Assembly (NCBI GenBank): GCA_021396245.1
Contig: WNYE01000028.1
Span: 124,001-188,000, forward strand
Direction: 5' to 3'
Origin: Sporothrix humicola
Lineage: Eukaryota; Ascomycota; Sordariomycetes; Ophiostomatales; Ophiostomataceae
Length of the DNA: 64,000 bases
Shown here piece after piece: positions 45,263 through 56,700 of the stretch. Each line of letters opens with the position of its first letter. The first letter of the stretch is position 1. The notes below the pieces were generated by a model. That model was not told where the DNA came from, did not search any database, and saw only the letters and a list, made by a program, of their open reading frames with translations. A program made the position numbers and the translations under genes.

Positions 45263-48200
45263 GGTGAACGACGCGTGGATGCGAAATTGAGAAGAGGGCG
45301 AATGGGAGGGGCTTCCGTGATTCTAGCGAGGACAAAGGAGTGAACGTTTGCGCGGAGAGTTGGGTATTCTGGTGCTCCCTGTCTTGCGGGATGAGCACGG
45401 AGGTTGTGGTTTGCGGATCGGAGGCCGGAGGGAGAGGAAAAGGAAGACGAACGCGTCGCGGAGGGGAGGTAGGCAGGTAGGAGGGGTGAGGTTCTGGCTG
45501 GCGGAGGGACGGAGGGGTGGGCTGGCTTGCTTGCTTTGGTGGACCGAAAGAACGGATGAGGGTTTAGAGGAGGAGGGAAGGGTGTTTTTTGTGGAGTGGT
45601 GTGTATTTTTTTCGGTTTTAATATTAGGGAATATTATTGTTGTCCCCCCTTGGTCTAATTTGGAGCGGGCAGTGGCAGGCGAGAAGAGTTTTCTCTTGTC
45701 CTCGAGGCTAACAATGACGTTGAAAAATTGGGTGCCGTGACCCTTGTAGGATTGGCTGGCGCTGTTAAGCAGACAGCAGACAGGCACTCACCAGTTTGCT
45801 CAAAACCGCTGGCGCTGGGGACGGCGAGAGAGCGGGGTTAGTGGACGACGGAGCAAAGGGGGCAAATGGATTTCGAGTCTTTGCCCTGCGGAAAAGGAAG
45901 ATTGTAGAGCTGGATAGAAGCTATTTTTCAGGCTGAGAAAAAAGAGTCAGAACAAGGCACGATGGCAGCACAAAATCGAGATGTGTCTGGACTGCATGGA
46001 AAACCGCAATGAGGGTGACGATGGTGAATACAGATGTGATGAGAGACAGTGGGGGCAAAAACACGACAGCCAGGGCCAGGCAAAAAGCAGGGCCAGCAAC
46101 ACAGAGATCAAAAGGGACCGAAAGACACAGGAGAATCAAGGAAGCAGACAAACAAAGCTGGCAGCTTATGGAGCAACAAAAATAGGGGGTAGTGTTTGTC
46201 GGGGGCGATAGACAACGATCCACCAGAACGACGGGCTGGCGCTGGTGACGAGGCTATTGGGGCCCTGTCTGGGCTGGCCGAGATGTGCGGGCGTGGCGCT
46301 CGAACTCACGGGGCAATACAGGCAACGGGCAGCTCTCGAGGAGATATGCAAGTCTGGTCGAAAAGAGACCAAATTCGGATACCGGATTCTGTTATTTCTT
46401 TGTGCTGCTTTTTTGTCTCTCTGGCCCTTCTTCTTTCTTTCTTTTCGAGTATTGGCAGCTAAGATAGTGCGAGAATGGACGGGTCTCGTGCGAAAACGAG
46501 GAGTGGAAACGTTCTCGTGAGCCGCTGAGTGTGATATCAACAAGAAAGAAGAGTCGAGAGGCAATGGGAGGGGAAAAGGTGTCGGAAATGTTATCGTTAT
46601 CGTGATGTGTAGGCTGCAACGGATATCGGGTGGCAAGGCTGTCCATATATCATGACAGAGAGCCTCGAGGCCTTTGGGTGATATTAGGCTCGTGGAGCTC
46701 CAGGGGCGGCGTTGGAGCCTGAGGCGTGGTTGTTGAAGCCGTTGGAGATGGATTGTTTATTGGTTCAAGGGGAAAGTGAAGCTCAAGCCAGGAGAGAAAT
46801 TGGTCAGGGGCAAAGGCTTCGACCAGATGTCTCAACAAACAAGCCAAATTAGGAAGGGGCTTCGGGGGGCTACAGTTTACATCGCCGGTGACATGCCAAA
46901 AGCAGACGGCAGCAGGAAGGCTCGATGCTGGTCGCGTGTTTGCTCCTGCCCTTTGAGACGGAGTACACGGCGGTTAAGCCGCAAATGTGGAAACAGTTGC
47001 GGAGAGGGAAGGCGCAAAGGCGGGATGGAGGGGTTCGTATGCACAAGCCAGGCGGCCATTGTCTTGTTCTGGACCGAAGTGCCTCGAGGGCCAATGTCGA
47101 TGCAGGCTCGAGTGGGTGGTGGCGCCTCACTGTGGGGTGGGTGCGGGCTGATCTGGGCTGGTCCTGGTGGCCTGGCCAGTGCGTGCTTTCCCGTGCTGGG
47201 GAAGCGCAACAGGCACCGCAAATCCATTTTCCGCCGCGTGTGGCCCAAATGGTACTAGTACATGGTCTGAGCGCACCTGTCAGGCTGTACCTAAGTACTG
47301 GTACCTTACATGCGATCGCTCCTGCCTCACTCAAACAAGAGTATCGTGATGTCGTGATAGCTTCATCTAACGACCAAAAAGGGGTTTTTCTGTTTTGAAT
47401 GAAATTCGATCATGTAAACACGGTTTTTCTCGTCTCATTTTTGACCGCATTCTCAATATCACGCATCCTATTCACAAGCTTCGTTCTGACAATCAAGTCT
47501 GCCCTGATCCTCCTCGCGACCCTCCTGAACACAGCCTCAAATCAACCAGAGATTGAGATCTCAACAACAGCCAAGATGAAATGCCTGGCGCTTGTTTCCA
47601 CGGCTCAAAAACGAGCTTTGGCCCCCAAACACATCCAATACGATATCAGGCGCCTTGCAAGGTGAAAGCTCGTATTTGGCGATGCTTTCGACGCATCTAC
47701 TGCACGCATTCGCAAGCGACAGGCATCCAATGTGCCATCAGCTGCCCGGAGAAATCCTTCGACGACTTTTGCATTGCATGCGCGGCTATTGTATTGGTGA
47801 TGGATGGCCAGGCCTTGAATTGCAGAAATGCCCAGGCCTTGACGCGCTCAGGCTTTTTGGGATGGCTATCTCTTTCGCCTGCTGTTTGATCTCAGTTTTC
47901 CCAGTGCTTAGACCACAGGCTGCCCTGTTCTATTGGGCCCTTCCTTTTCCCATTTCTCATTCACCCGCATACCACATTTGCATTGTCAACTCGTGTCAAT
48001 TGGCAGGGAGTATCTTACGTTGCTGCATCCCCCGATCCTTCGAGGGAGCCGTCTGCTGTCCCGTTTTCTTCTTCCATATTGGCCCGCATTGCAGCGCCAC
48101 AGATCGATGTATTTCGGTGTCTTTTCTGCTCTTTGGATCACAGTGTCCGGCTTTGCGACCTGACATTGCGATTTGCTGTGCCTCTCTGCCCTTTTCTATT

Positions 48201-48751
48201 CTTTGATTCTCCCAGTTTCTTCTTTGGACAATTGAGAGGAACGAGGCAGTGAAAAAGAAGGCTAGTCCCGTCATTTCTGGGCAAAATGTCAAGGTGCATA
48301 TCTGTGCCCTCCTTGTTCTTGTTCCTCTGTCTTTTTTTTGTTCTTTTAACTCGGGAAGCGTGCCGGGCGCGATGTGACTGTCCTTGTTTGTCAATCCCCT
48401 GTTCTTTTCCTCGCAGTGGTTGCATCTTTAATCCAACCGCTCTGCATTCTGGCTCATAAGTATGGTCAGATCCCTTTTTTTGCTCACTCTTTGATTTCCG
48501 TTCTTTAACCGCCCGTTGATATCTTCGAGGCTGTCGCCCTTTTGTTATTCAATCGCGTTTTCTTTACTCTGTCTTCCTCTCGCCAAATCTGGCAAAAGAA
48601 AATCAGAAGAACGGGGGGCCAGCTGATGGCATTGCCAAGCAATCCTTGTTCTCGCCGCGCTGTGAGACGTCTTTACACCTCGACGATGTAAAGGGCGTGT
48701 TCTTTCTTCGGTGGATCCGGCAACAGACAATCCAAGCTACAGTCGCACAAC
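45263..48751. other. Divergent intergenic region, 3.5 kb
   Basis: This lies between the PP2C gene (minus) and the Zn2Cys6 regulator (plus). The first 500 bp next to PP2C is purine-rich on the plus strand, i.e. pyrimidine-rich on the PP2C sense strand, fitting its leader and promoter. The part before 48752 is T/C-rich on the plus strand, as expected upstream of the regulator. The middle (about 46200-48300) shows no convincing coding frame. Confidence 0.6.
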
Positions 48752-51311
48752 ATGTATCGTCTAGGACGCGAAAGTCCAGAAGAAGAGGCTGCCAAGCCGT
48801 CGTCAAGAGCATCTGGCCGCAAGGGCTCGAAAAAGGTCCGCTCCGGGTGCATCACTTGCAAGTCAGTCACCATTCTCGCCTGATGCACATATACCCAGTG
48901 CTGCGAAGTTACTTATACCACCCCCTTGCAGGATTCGGAAGGTCAAATGCGACGAGGCAAAGCCGTACTGCGTGCGTTGCACCAAAACCGGCCGCAAATG
49001 CGACGGCTATCTCGACGATGCGGCCTTGGCCATTCGACGTCGGAGGCGGCGACGCACGATAACAGATTCTCTCGGCGACCATCGAGCCGGTGATTCGGAG
49101 GGCTTGGCTGCAGCCGCTTCGGAATTGATAACATCGGCATCCGGATCAGCATTGTCGTCGTTGACACCTCCATTGTCTGTCTCGACGGTGCCACGATCAC
49201 CCGGGATGGTGTTGTGGGAATCGGCGCAAGAGAAGCAATCTTTTGAATTCTTCCAGCACATCACGGCACCCGTTCTTGCCGGAGATCTCGACGCAGTCTT
49301 CTGGCGCGTTCTCGTCCTTCAAATCTGCCACACGGAACCAGCTGTACGGCATGCTGTCATGGCCATCAGCAGCCTGCACGAGGCACTTTTGTCTGTATCA
49401 TCTGAACCGGCGACAAAAACACATAACGAGGGCCTTGCGCCAGTTTCTCCACCAAGCTGTCGAATCAGCACCTCTCAACAACAAGACTTTGCACTGCAGC
49501 AGTACAACAAAGCGATATCATATCTTCTAGAAGATATAAAAGCGTCAAACGAGCCGGACATAAAAGGTACAGAATCTACCGCCTCTCTTCGGCGCCCTGT
49601 CGCACCCCTGATGACCTGCTTGCTTTTCGTGTGTATCGAGGTCATGCAGGGTAAAGATAGAGATGCCCTCGTTCATCTAGAACAAGGGAGGCGTCTTCTC
49701 AGCCAGCTGCCAGGTGGAAATATACCATCTACCTTCATGCCCGAACCGGGAACACCCACAAAGGGAAACGACGACCCAGAATTGGCCGTGATTCACAAGC
49801 ACCTCGTGCCTTTATATTCACGCCTTAGCATGACCTCGTTTCTTTTCGGCGGAAATCCAGAGCCCATTCCTCCGGCACTAAAGACGGCAAGGACCGGCCG
49901 CACCGACAGCTTTGACTCGATCCATAGCTTGCGTACCGCCGTCCACGATTTTGTTGACGACGTCTTGCGCTTTGTCCAACGAGCAAGGCCGATCAAATAT
50001 CCGACACCAAGTCCCCAACGGCACTCTTCTCCCTCATCATATGCATCTTCTCGTCCGCCGACCTCCCCATCGTCGTCACCACCGGCATCACCATTATCCC
50101 CTTCATCATTGGTCTTTCAATCACCACCACCTTCACCGTCGGTCGACGAAGGAGACATCAGGCAACCTTCGCAAATACCGCAGACAAGCATCGCTCAATA
50201 TGAGCTTGAGACCTGTAGACACGCCCTTTCTGCAGAGCTTGGACGGCTCCGTGTTGCCCTGTCCCTATTCCGTGTCAACCAGTCGGCCGTCGTAGCGGCG
50301 TCGGCCAGTCCAAATTCCGCAGCGTTGAGTCTCCTTCAGATGCATCTTTGCATTGCAGAGGTCTGGCTAGCCACCGCCACGACGCGCTTTGAGACGGCAT
50401 ACGATGCGCACGTCGAGACGTTTTCCACCATTGTGTCCTTGGCTGTGTCGGCATTGGAGGCGGAACAACAGCAATGTCAAAAGAGACAGCAGCAGCAGCA
50501 ACAGCATGCAAAGTACCACCGACCATGTGACCCAGCCTCGGCAGCATCGGCGTCTGTCTTCACCCTCGAAACGTACGTCATACCAGCTCTGTACTATGTT
50601 GCCACCAAATGCAGGCATGGACTTGTGCGGCATGCTGCCCTCTCTTTACTCTTACGCAACGGCGGTCGGCGTGAGAATCTGTGGCGTGCTGGTGTTTTGG
50701 GAGCAATCGCTAGACGGATCATTGAAGTCGAAGAGGGCTATGTTGATGTCAAGGCAGAAGATGTCGAGATGGAAGCGGACGGCAATCACGAAAACACGGT
50801 CAAGGAAGAAGACAGTCACCGGGCGACTTTTGCCAACACGGGGTGGACAGAATGGCATGGACACGAGGCGTATCCACATCCTGACCTAAGGTTGAATTCG
50901 AAGCCAATATTCGCGGCAGACCATGATACCCCAATGCAGTCTGCATTCGACAATTGGGGGGCTGAAAATACCTTTGGTTTTGACGATACCGAGCCTGAAA
51001 CCCGGGGAAGCTGGCAAGAATCGGTGACCGATATCGACGAAAGAACGGAGGAGCATCGGCAAATGCCAGTTAAGATCTCGGCATCCCCACTCTCATCAAC
51101 ACCGTGTGTCAGTTCGTCTGCTGCCAATGCAGTGCCTAACTCTTTAAATCAGAGGAGCATGGAAGCGCCCTTTGATATACCAGAAGAAGCTCGGGTACAC
51201 ACGGCAGTGATAGGACCAGATGAGGACAAGGGACGCTGGGTAACTTTGTTCCGGAAACTGAAAGTCCTCGAGGGTGCGTGGGATGTAAGAGCCGAGTTTG
51301 TGGCGTCATGA
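48752..51311 (+). CDS. Zn2Cys6 fungal transcription factor
   Basis: Exons are 48752-48861 and 48932-51311, with a 70-bp intron; product 829 residues. The Zn(II)2Cys6 DNA-binding cluster is complete: C33, C36, C43, C50, C53 and C60 (spacing CX2CX6CX6CX2CX6C), with basic residues before and inside (KKVRSGCITCK, RKVKCDE). The intron splits the Lys-37 codon (AA|G), between the second and third cysteines, so the motif appears only after splicing. A basic stretch (RRRRRRR) follows the cluster. The large C-terminal region starting near ITAPVLAGDLDAVFWRVL, with HTEPAVRHAVMAISSLHE, matches the fungal-specific regulatory domain of the Fungal_trans_2 / ARCA-like group. A Gln run (about residue 552) and acidic segments could be activation regions. 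The target genes are unknown; no pathway genes adjoin it. Confidence 0.93.
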
Positions 51312-51755
51312 TGGTCGATGCTAGCCAGGCCACCGAGATAAACGAAAGTAGAAACCAAATAGCGCAAGCAACATGCATATCATTGACAGCCCGAAAATAA
51401 ATCAGCTTCCAAAAATTTGCATTGGGGAAAAGATGTGCTCAGTGGACACCGTTCCGCATCATCTATGAGAAAAATTACATCCTGTATATATTTGACCAAG
51501 AATAAAGAACCAAGATCAGGACCAAAAAATGGGCAAAAAGCCATCGCCAAGCTCAAGACATGTTTTGAATGACGCCCCTAAAACGTGAAAAGAAAAACTT
51601 CCCAAACACTTCAAACAGAAAAATATGCAAACAGAAAACAGAAAACAAGAGGACAGAACAGAATATAATCCAAAAAAAGTCTATAGCCAACAGTGAAAGA
51701 CAAAAGAGACCGTAGATATCACACCCCATCTAAAAAGAGAGAGGACAAAAAGATT
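51312..51755. other. Convergent intergenic region, 444 bp
   Basis: This is an A-rich spacer between the 3' ends of the Zn2Cys6 factor and the NADH dehydrogenase. No gene or motif was recognised. Confidence 0.6.
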
Positions 51756-53648
51756 TTACTCGCGGGAAATGTCGCGGCCGAACAGCTTCGACTTGAGCCA
51801 GTCGTTGAGCACCAGCAGGCGGTTGCGGGTGCTGAAGACCATGGACAGGTAGGCCGAGCGCCAGAAGTAGTAGGTCATAGTACCACCGGAGGCGACGTTG
51901 CCGTTGAACCAGCTGACATCAGCGACAGCCTTCTCGCTGCCAATGTAGGCCAGACTGCCCTGGTGCGAGTAGTGGAAGGGCTTGATGTCCTTGACACGCA
52001 GCAGCTTGCGCTCCGTCTCCTCGATCTCGCGGCTGACAGCAGCCGAGTCGACGCCGGGCTTCAGGTTCAGCGACGAGCTCAGGGTCTGGATGCGCTCCTC
52101 AAGCTCGGCCGTCTTGGCCATGTTGTTGAACAGGCGGGCCAGGAAGTTGCCCTCCTGAGAAGCGACCTGGGCGGTCGGGGCGTAGCCGGCGACGGCGCAG
52201 TCACCAACGGCCCAAATGTCACGGGCGCCCTGCACAACAAGGTACTCGTTGACGGCCAGACCGCGGCGCGAGTCCTTTTGGGCGGGGATGCTCGACATCA
52301 TGTCGCGGACAAGCGGGCGCAGAGTGTTACCAGTGGCCCAGACAAGCAGACCGTAGGGGAAGACGATGCGCTCCTTGGTGCCGTCGGGCTTGGAAACTTC
52401 GGCCTCGACGGCCTTGTCGGTCACCTTCTTGACCATGGTCTTGGTGTGGATGGCAATCTCCTCCTCCTTGAAGGTGCTCTCGGTGTACTCAATCAGCTGT
52501 TTGGAGAAGCTGGGCAGAACGTTAGGAAGGGCCTCAATCAGGGTGACGCGGAAGCGGTCGGCAATGTCGGGAATCAGCTTGCGAATGTCGTCCTCGAAGA
52601 AATCGCGGAGCTCGCCAGCGAACTCGACGCCCGTCGGGCCACCACCGACAACAACCATGTGCAACAGGCGGTCAATCTCAGCCTCGGGCTGGTCCTTGAA
52701 AGCAGCGGTCTCGACACAGTCCATAATCTTCTTGCGGATTTGCTGGGCATCGCCAATCTCCTTGAGGAAGCACGAGTTCTCGCGCACACCGGGGATACCA
52801 AAGGTGGCGTTCTCGGCACCAACACCGACAACGAGCATGTCGTAGGGAACCTCGGTCTCTGTGGTGACACCGCGGATGTCGGAGTTGTCGCGGATCTTGA
52901 CAACCTTGCGGTTGACGTCGACAGAGCTGGCCTCGGCCTCGTAGAAGGTCACAGGGCCCTTCTTGGAGCGGCAGATGGAGCGGATGGGCTCCATGATCGA
53001 GCGGTGCTCAATCAGACCTGTGGTGCACGAGGGGAGCAGAGGAGTGAACAGGAAGTAGTTGCGGGGCGAGATGACAACGACGTTGTAGTTTTCGGTGTCG
53101 AGCTTCTTGAGCAGGGAAACAGAGCCCCAGCCGGTGCCTATCCAGTCAAGTTAGCAAATGCTTGTTAATTTGTAAATTTGTCAGTTTGTCAACCGAAGGA
53201 GCTACGCACCCAGAATGACCAGCGTCTTCTTGCTGGGATCGCGTGGCACCTGCGGCTCAGGGTTGCGGTCCTGGTAGATCTCGTAGCCAATGTAGGCAAA
53301 GGTGCCGAGCAGGGACAGGTAGGTCAACCGCCAAACCCAGCGGAAGGTTGTCCGCAGCTTGCTGCGCTTGGGCGCGGGAAGGGCATTCTCGGTACCGGGA
53401 GCCTCGGACGCGTATTGTCTGGCGAACTGGCGCGACAGGGCGGCATTGGGACGGGCAGCACCGGCGAAACGGCCACGAGCTGCAGCAGCCGTTCTAGCGG
53501 AGCGTAGTAATGGCGAAGTCGTGACGGTTGTTGTGGCTATCCGACGAATCTGCTGCTTCTGTTGCTGGAGCTGGTTGAGCTTCAAAAGCTGTGCGCTCAG
53601 CGGGCGCGAGCTTGCTGGCCGGCTCAGAGCTGGCGCGATGGATGCCAT
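51756..53648 (-). CDS. Alternative (type II, rotenone-insensitive) mitochondrial NADH dehydrogenase
   Basis: Exons are 53648-53210 and 53137-51756, with a 72-bp intron (53209-53138); product 606 residues. The N-terminus is rich in Ala, Arg and Ser without acids over about 80 residues (mitochondrial presequence). It is followed by a hydrophobic segment (about 108-124, TYLSLLGTFAYIGYEIY) of the kind that anchors external-type enzymes in the inner membrane. The FAD-binding dinucleotide motif LGTGWGS starts near 146 and the NAD(P)H-binding motif GGGPTGVEFAGE near 311; ATGN and IWAVGDCA complete the family set. The C-terminus ends in the hydrophobic membrane-binding helix region typical of NDH-2. 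No EF-hand insertion is seen, so it is not the calcium-binding NDE-1 form. It passes electrons from NADH to ubiquinone without pumping protons. The intron splits the first Gly codon of the FAD motif. Confidence 0.95.
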
Positions 53649-53695
53649 TTTGCAAAATCAACTGGGGGACGAAATTGACGATGAAAAAAGACACT

Positions 53696-53756
53696 GGGGA
53701 AAAGGAGGGAGAGAAGGAAAAGGAGGAGAAAAGAGAAGAGGAGAAGAGGGGGGAAG
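53696..53756. promoter_or_regulatory. Uninterrupted 61-nt homopurine tract just upstream of the NADH dehydrogenase
   Basis: Every base from 53696 to 53756 on the plus strand is A or G, so the sense strand of the NADH dehydrogenase leader is pure C/T. It ends 48 bp before the start codon. Fungal core promoters and leaders often hold CT blocks; this one is long enough for triplex (H-DNA) formation. Confidence 0.75.
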
Positions 53757-56700
53757 CAAAACGACTCCAACGGTAGTGAGGCAGGAACTGTCGATAAGAA
53801 CAATAAAAAAGGGGAGCGCCGACCGACCGCACCTGCTTTCTTCTGAGTCAAGTAAAAAAAAAAAAATCCTATGAAAGCCGGGCAGCTGCGACCCAGCAAA
53901 CAGGAAAACCGCGCCAACGCCAGAATAAAATTTAATGCGAATTTAAATACTAAAATAAAATAAGTCCGGTCTTGCTCTCTTTTTTGCCCTTTTGGTCAGC
54001 CAAGATACCTCTTTCATCCGGCTTCATTCTTGCCTCCCCGTCGGTGTTTCTTGCTGCTCCTTCTCTCTTTTTTTTCTTATTATAGCGCATGGCGACCCGA
54101 TAGCGCTATTTTCTCGTCAGTTCTTTCCTTTTGCGATGCGATTTATGTTTTGCGGTGCATCTTCCTCGTGATCTTTTCTTGAGGCCTTTTCGACGTATCT
54201 TGCAGCTCACAAGCTGCAGGTACTTACACTCATCGATGTCCGACGCATGCCTCTTCTTCTTCCTGATTTGGCCAGGCTCCATGACGGCATCCACCTGAGC
54301 TCCAGTTACACCTCAGGCCGAACTCCCGTACGGACACCAGGAAAGGTACATTCGATAACTAGGGTTGCGCCAATTGGTTAGCGGGCACGGTTTTTGTGCA
54401 GATTTCACAAGCAGAGAGACGAGAGAGCGGCAGCCGCGCGAGTCCCCTCGCAACGGGGGCGGGAGCCGCTCTGGTTTTGGCAAAGAGCAAAAGGTGAAGC
54501 TTGTGTGGCCAAATGTCCCCTGTAATATTTCGAAGCCTAATATCGGACTTGGCTTGAATTTGATGTGTGTCGTTTGTTCCTTCCCTTGTGTACGGTCCGC
54601 ACCCGCCCCATTTACAATTTTAGCTTGTGAAAAAAGTGAAGAAAATATGAGAGAGGGTGCCACCAGCAAGGGAGGAGCCCGAATTTCCGTGAAAAATGCG
54701 AAACCTGCCTAAAAGAATGACGATTTGCATGGGAGTGAGAAGGCGCGACCGCGTCTGACAGGCCCAGACCTTCAGTAGTCCTGTTGCCCTCCGAGTATTC
54801 ATCGTCCGCTGTGCTTGCCTTGTTGCGTATCTCTTGCACACACACATGCGCATGGAAAGCGCAATCCACGGACACATGGACAAACGCCCCTTCTTACGTT
54901 CCCTTCCGCCGCATGTTTACGAAAACGCCCGGATGCGCCTTCCGTATTCTTACGAGATTGTTCACAAGCAAGGGAAAGAGCAGCCGCATACGAAAAAAGC
55001 ATGGTTGGTCATGACTGAGAAAAAATGAGGAAAAGGGGAAAGAGTCAAGAATCAGGGACATATGTCAAACTGAGAAAATTCACGTGGGGGGAATGTGATA
55101 AGAAGCTATCGGAGACAAATCACAATTTTGGGTTTTGGACCAAGCTGTACAGCTATTTTCCAGCGCCAACTGCTCGTCATCGGCATTCCTCCGATAATGT
55201 GACCTACGAAATAATACGAATTGGTCGCCCGCCAGCCCCGACTGCCGCCAACCGCCAATGCGACGAGCGAACCGGACCTGATAAATCCGCATATAAAAAA
55301 CTCAAAAACACGCTCGAAAATAGTGCACAAAAATCGGCAGCTGAAATTTGAGATTCGATATGGATCCCTGGCCATTTATCCAATTGGCCTGTCCTTGGAA
55401 GCGACAGGGCTGAAGGCTCAAATATACCGCAATTTTTGCGTAAGAAATGCCCGCTGAAAGGTGGCACTCGCATTTAATTGCGGGCTCCAAGCCTTTCTTT
55501 CAAATTCAAGGTGAGCGAAAAAGGGTGAAGTGTGAGAAATTTGAGAATAGGAGACAAAAAAGCGATGCAAAAATGGCCAATTCCCGCGCAGCCGCAACGG
55601 TCGCCGCAATTCTCGCTGCGATATCGGGTCCGTCACGCGTCCATCCGCGGCGATCGCCCCGACACGCGCGGTTTTTTGGACAATTGAGGTTCACGAGAGG
55701 CTGTGAGAGGGCATTTTGCTGCAAATTGTGCGTGCTCTCTTTGAGATTGTATGCACACAATATTCCGTGGGGTTAACACACACAAATAAATGTGAGTGAT
55801 GGAATCTTGGAATCTCCGCGACTCGAGGAGCAGTCGGCGAGGCTGAAGGGCTGTCGGTCGGAGGTGCCTTTTAAGTTGATAGCGTGGACAGCACTGTGTT
55901 CTAGAAGCCCTAAGCGTTGTATCTAATGCAGCCAAAAGCCGGATCATCATTGAAACATTGACACGAAGCCAGCCTTGTGTAAAGTAGTCGACGAGACAGG
56001 TACGACAAATTTGTCGTAAGAGCATTCATAGGCCGTATGAGCCAAGCGAGGGCAATGTGTTTGATGTCAATTATGCATGAAACTCATGTGTGGGTTGAAA
56101 CAACTCACCAAACGCGACACTGCTAAAAAGCCGGTTTCTCGTTTAAAACATCTTGCTCGAAACAGACATGAAAACACATATAAAGGTGCCTTTCACGTTT
56201 AATTCTGATCAGGAACGACGAAACATAAACTATGGTATAAAGTACGAATGCATTCGTATTCCGACGCGACGACAAGACAAACCGATCATGGCCTGTGTCA
56301 TGAGATTCAGGCCAGAGGCCATATCAATGTTTGCGTGGAGTGTTTGAAACAGCAATAGGCCATATTTTCCAGCAACAAAGCATTGGCCATCATGTTTATC
56401 AATTGAATCTACTGCCGCACATATTTCTCAGGCATGAGGCACAGCATACAATGCCGGTTGAGACAAAATATTTAGGCCAACCTCGAAGATTATTGTCTTG
56501 GGTGACGTTTTATTGTCAAAATTTATAAGTATAGAGACACAGTAAAATAGCAATTGAAAAACTACGACGGTGATGCGGGTCCTAAAATAGAGTCCACGCT
56601 GTCGGCTACCCTCTTTTGTGCAACGGCCGGAGCGGCTTAATGCAAGTCAGCAACGAGGCTCCGGCGTTGAATAGGCTATCCACAATAAAGCTGCTCCGGC

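Noticed and set aside
51693..53168. 491-codon plus-strand frame opposite the NADH dehydrogenase
   Set aside because: Antisense shadow of a confidently identified gene; no ATG-based domain or intron logic supports it.
54106..54282. Small basic minus-strand frame (about 58 codons from an ATG at 54282) with an internal GTAAGT that could be a splice donor
   Set aside because: No matching acceptor and second exon could be found, and the Lys/Arg-rich composition alone is not evidence of a gene.
54362..54475. tRNA-like pattern (CCAATTGGTTAGCGG box, small hairpins, GTTGCG/CGCAAC ends)
   Set aside because: The anticodon loop lacks U33, no proper T-arm GTTCRA box is present and the arm spacing does not fit; more likely GC-rich hairpins by chance.
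56243..56258. Perfect 16-bp palindrome TACGAATGCATTCGTA
   Set aside because: About one perfect 16-bp palindrome is expected by chance in 64 kb, and nothing around it supports a function.
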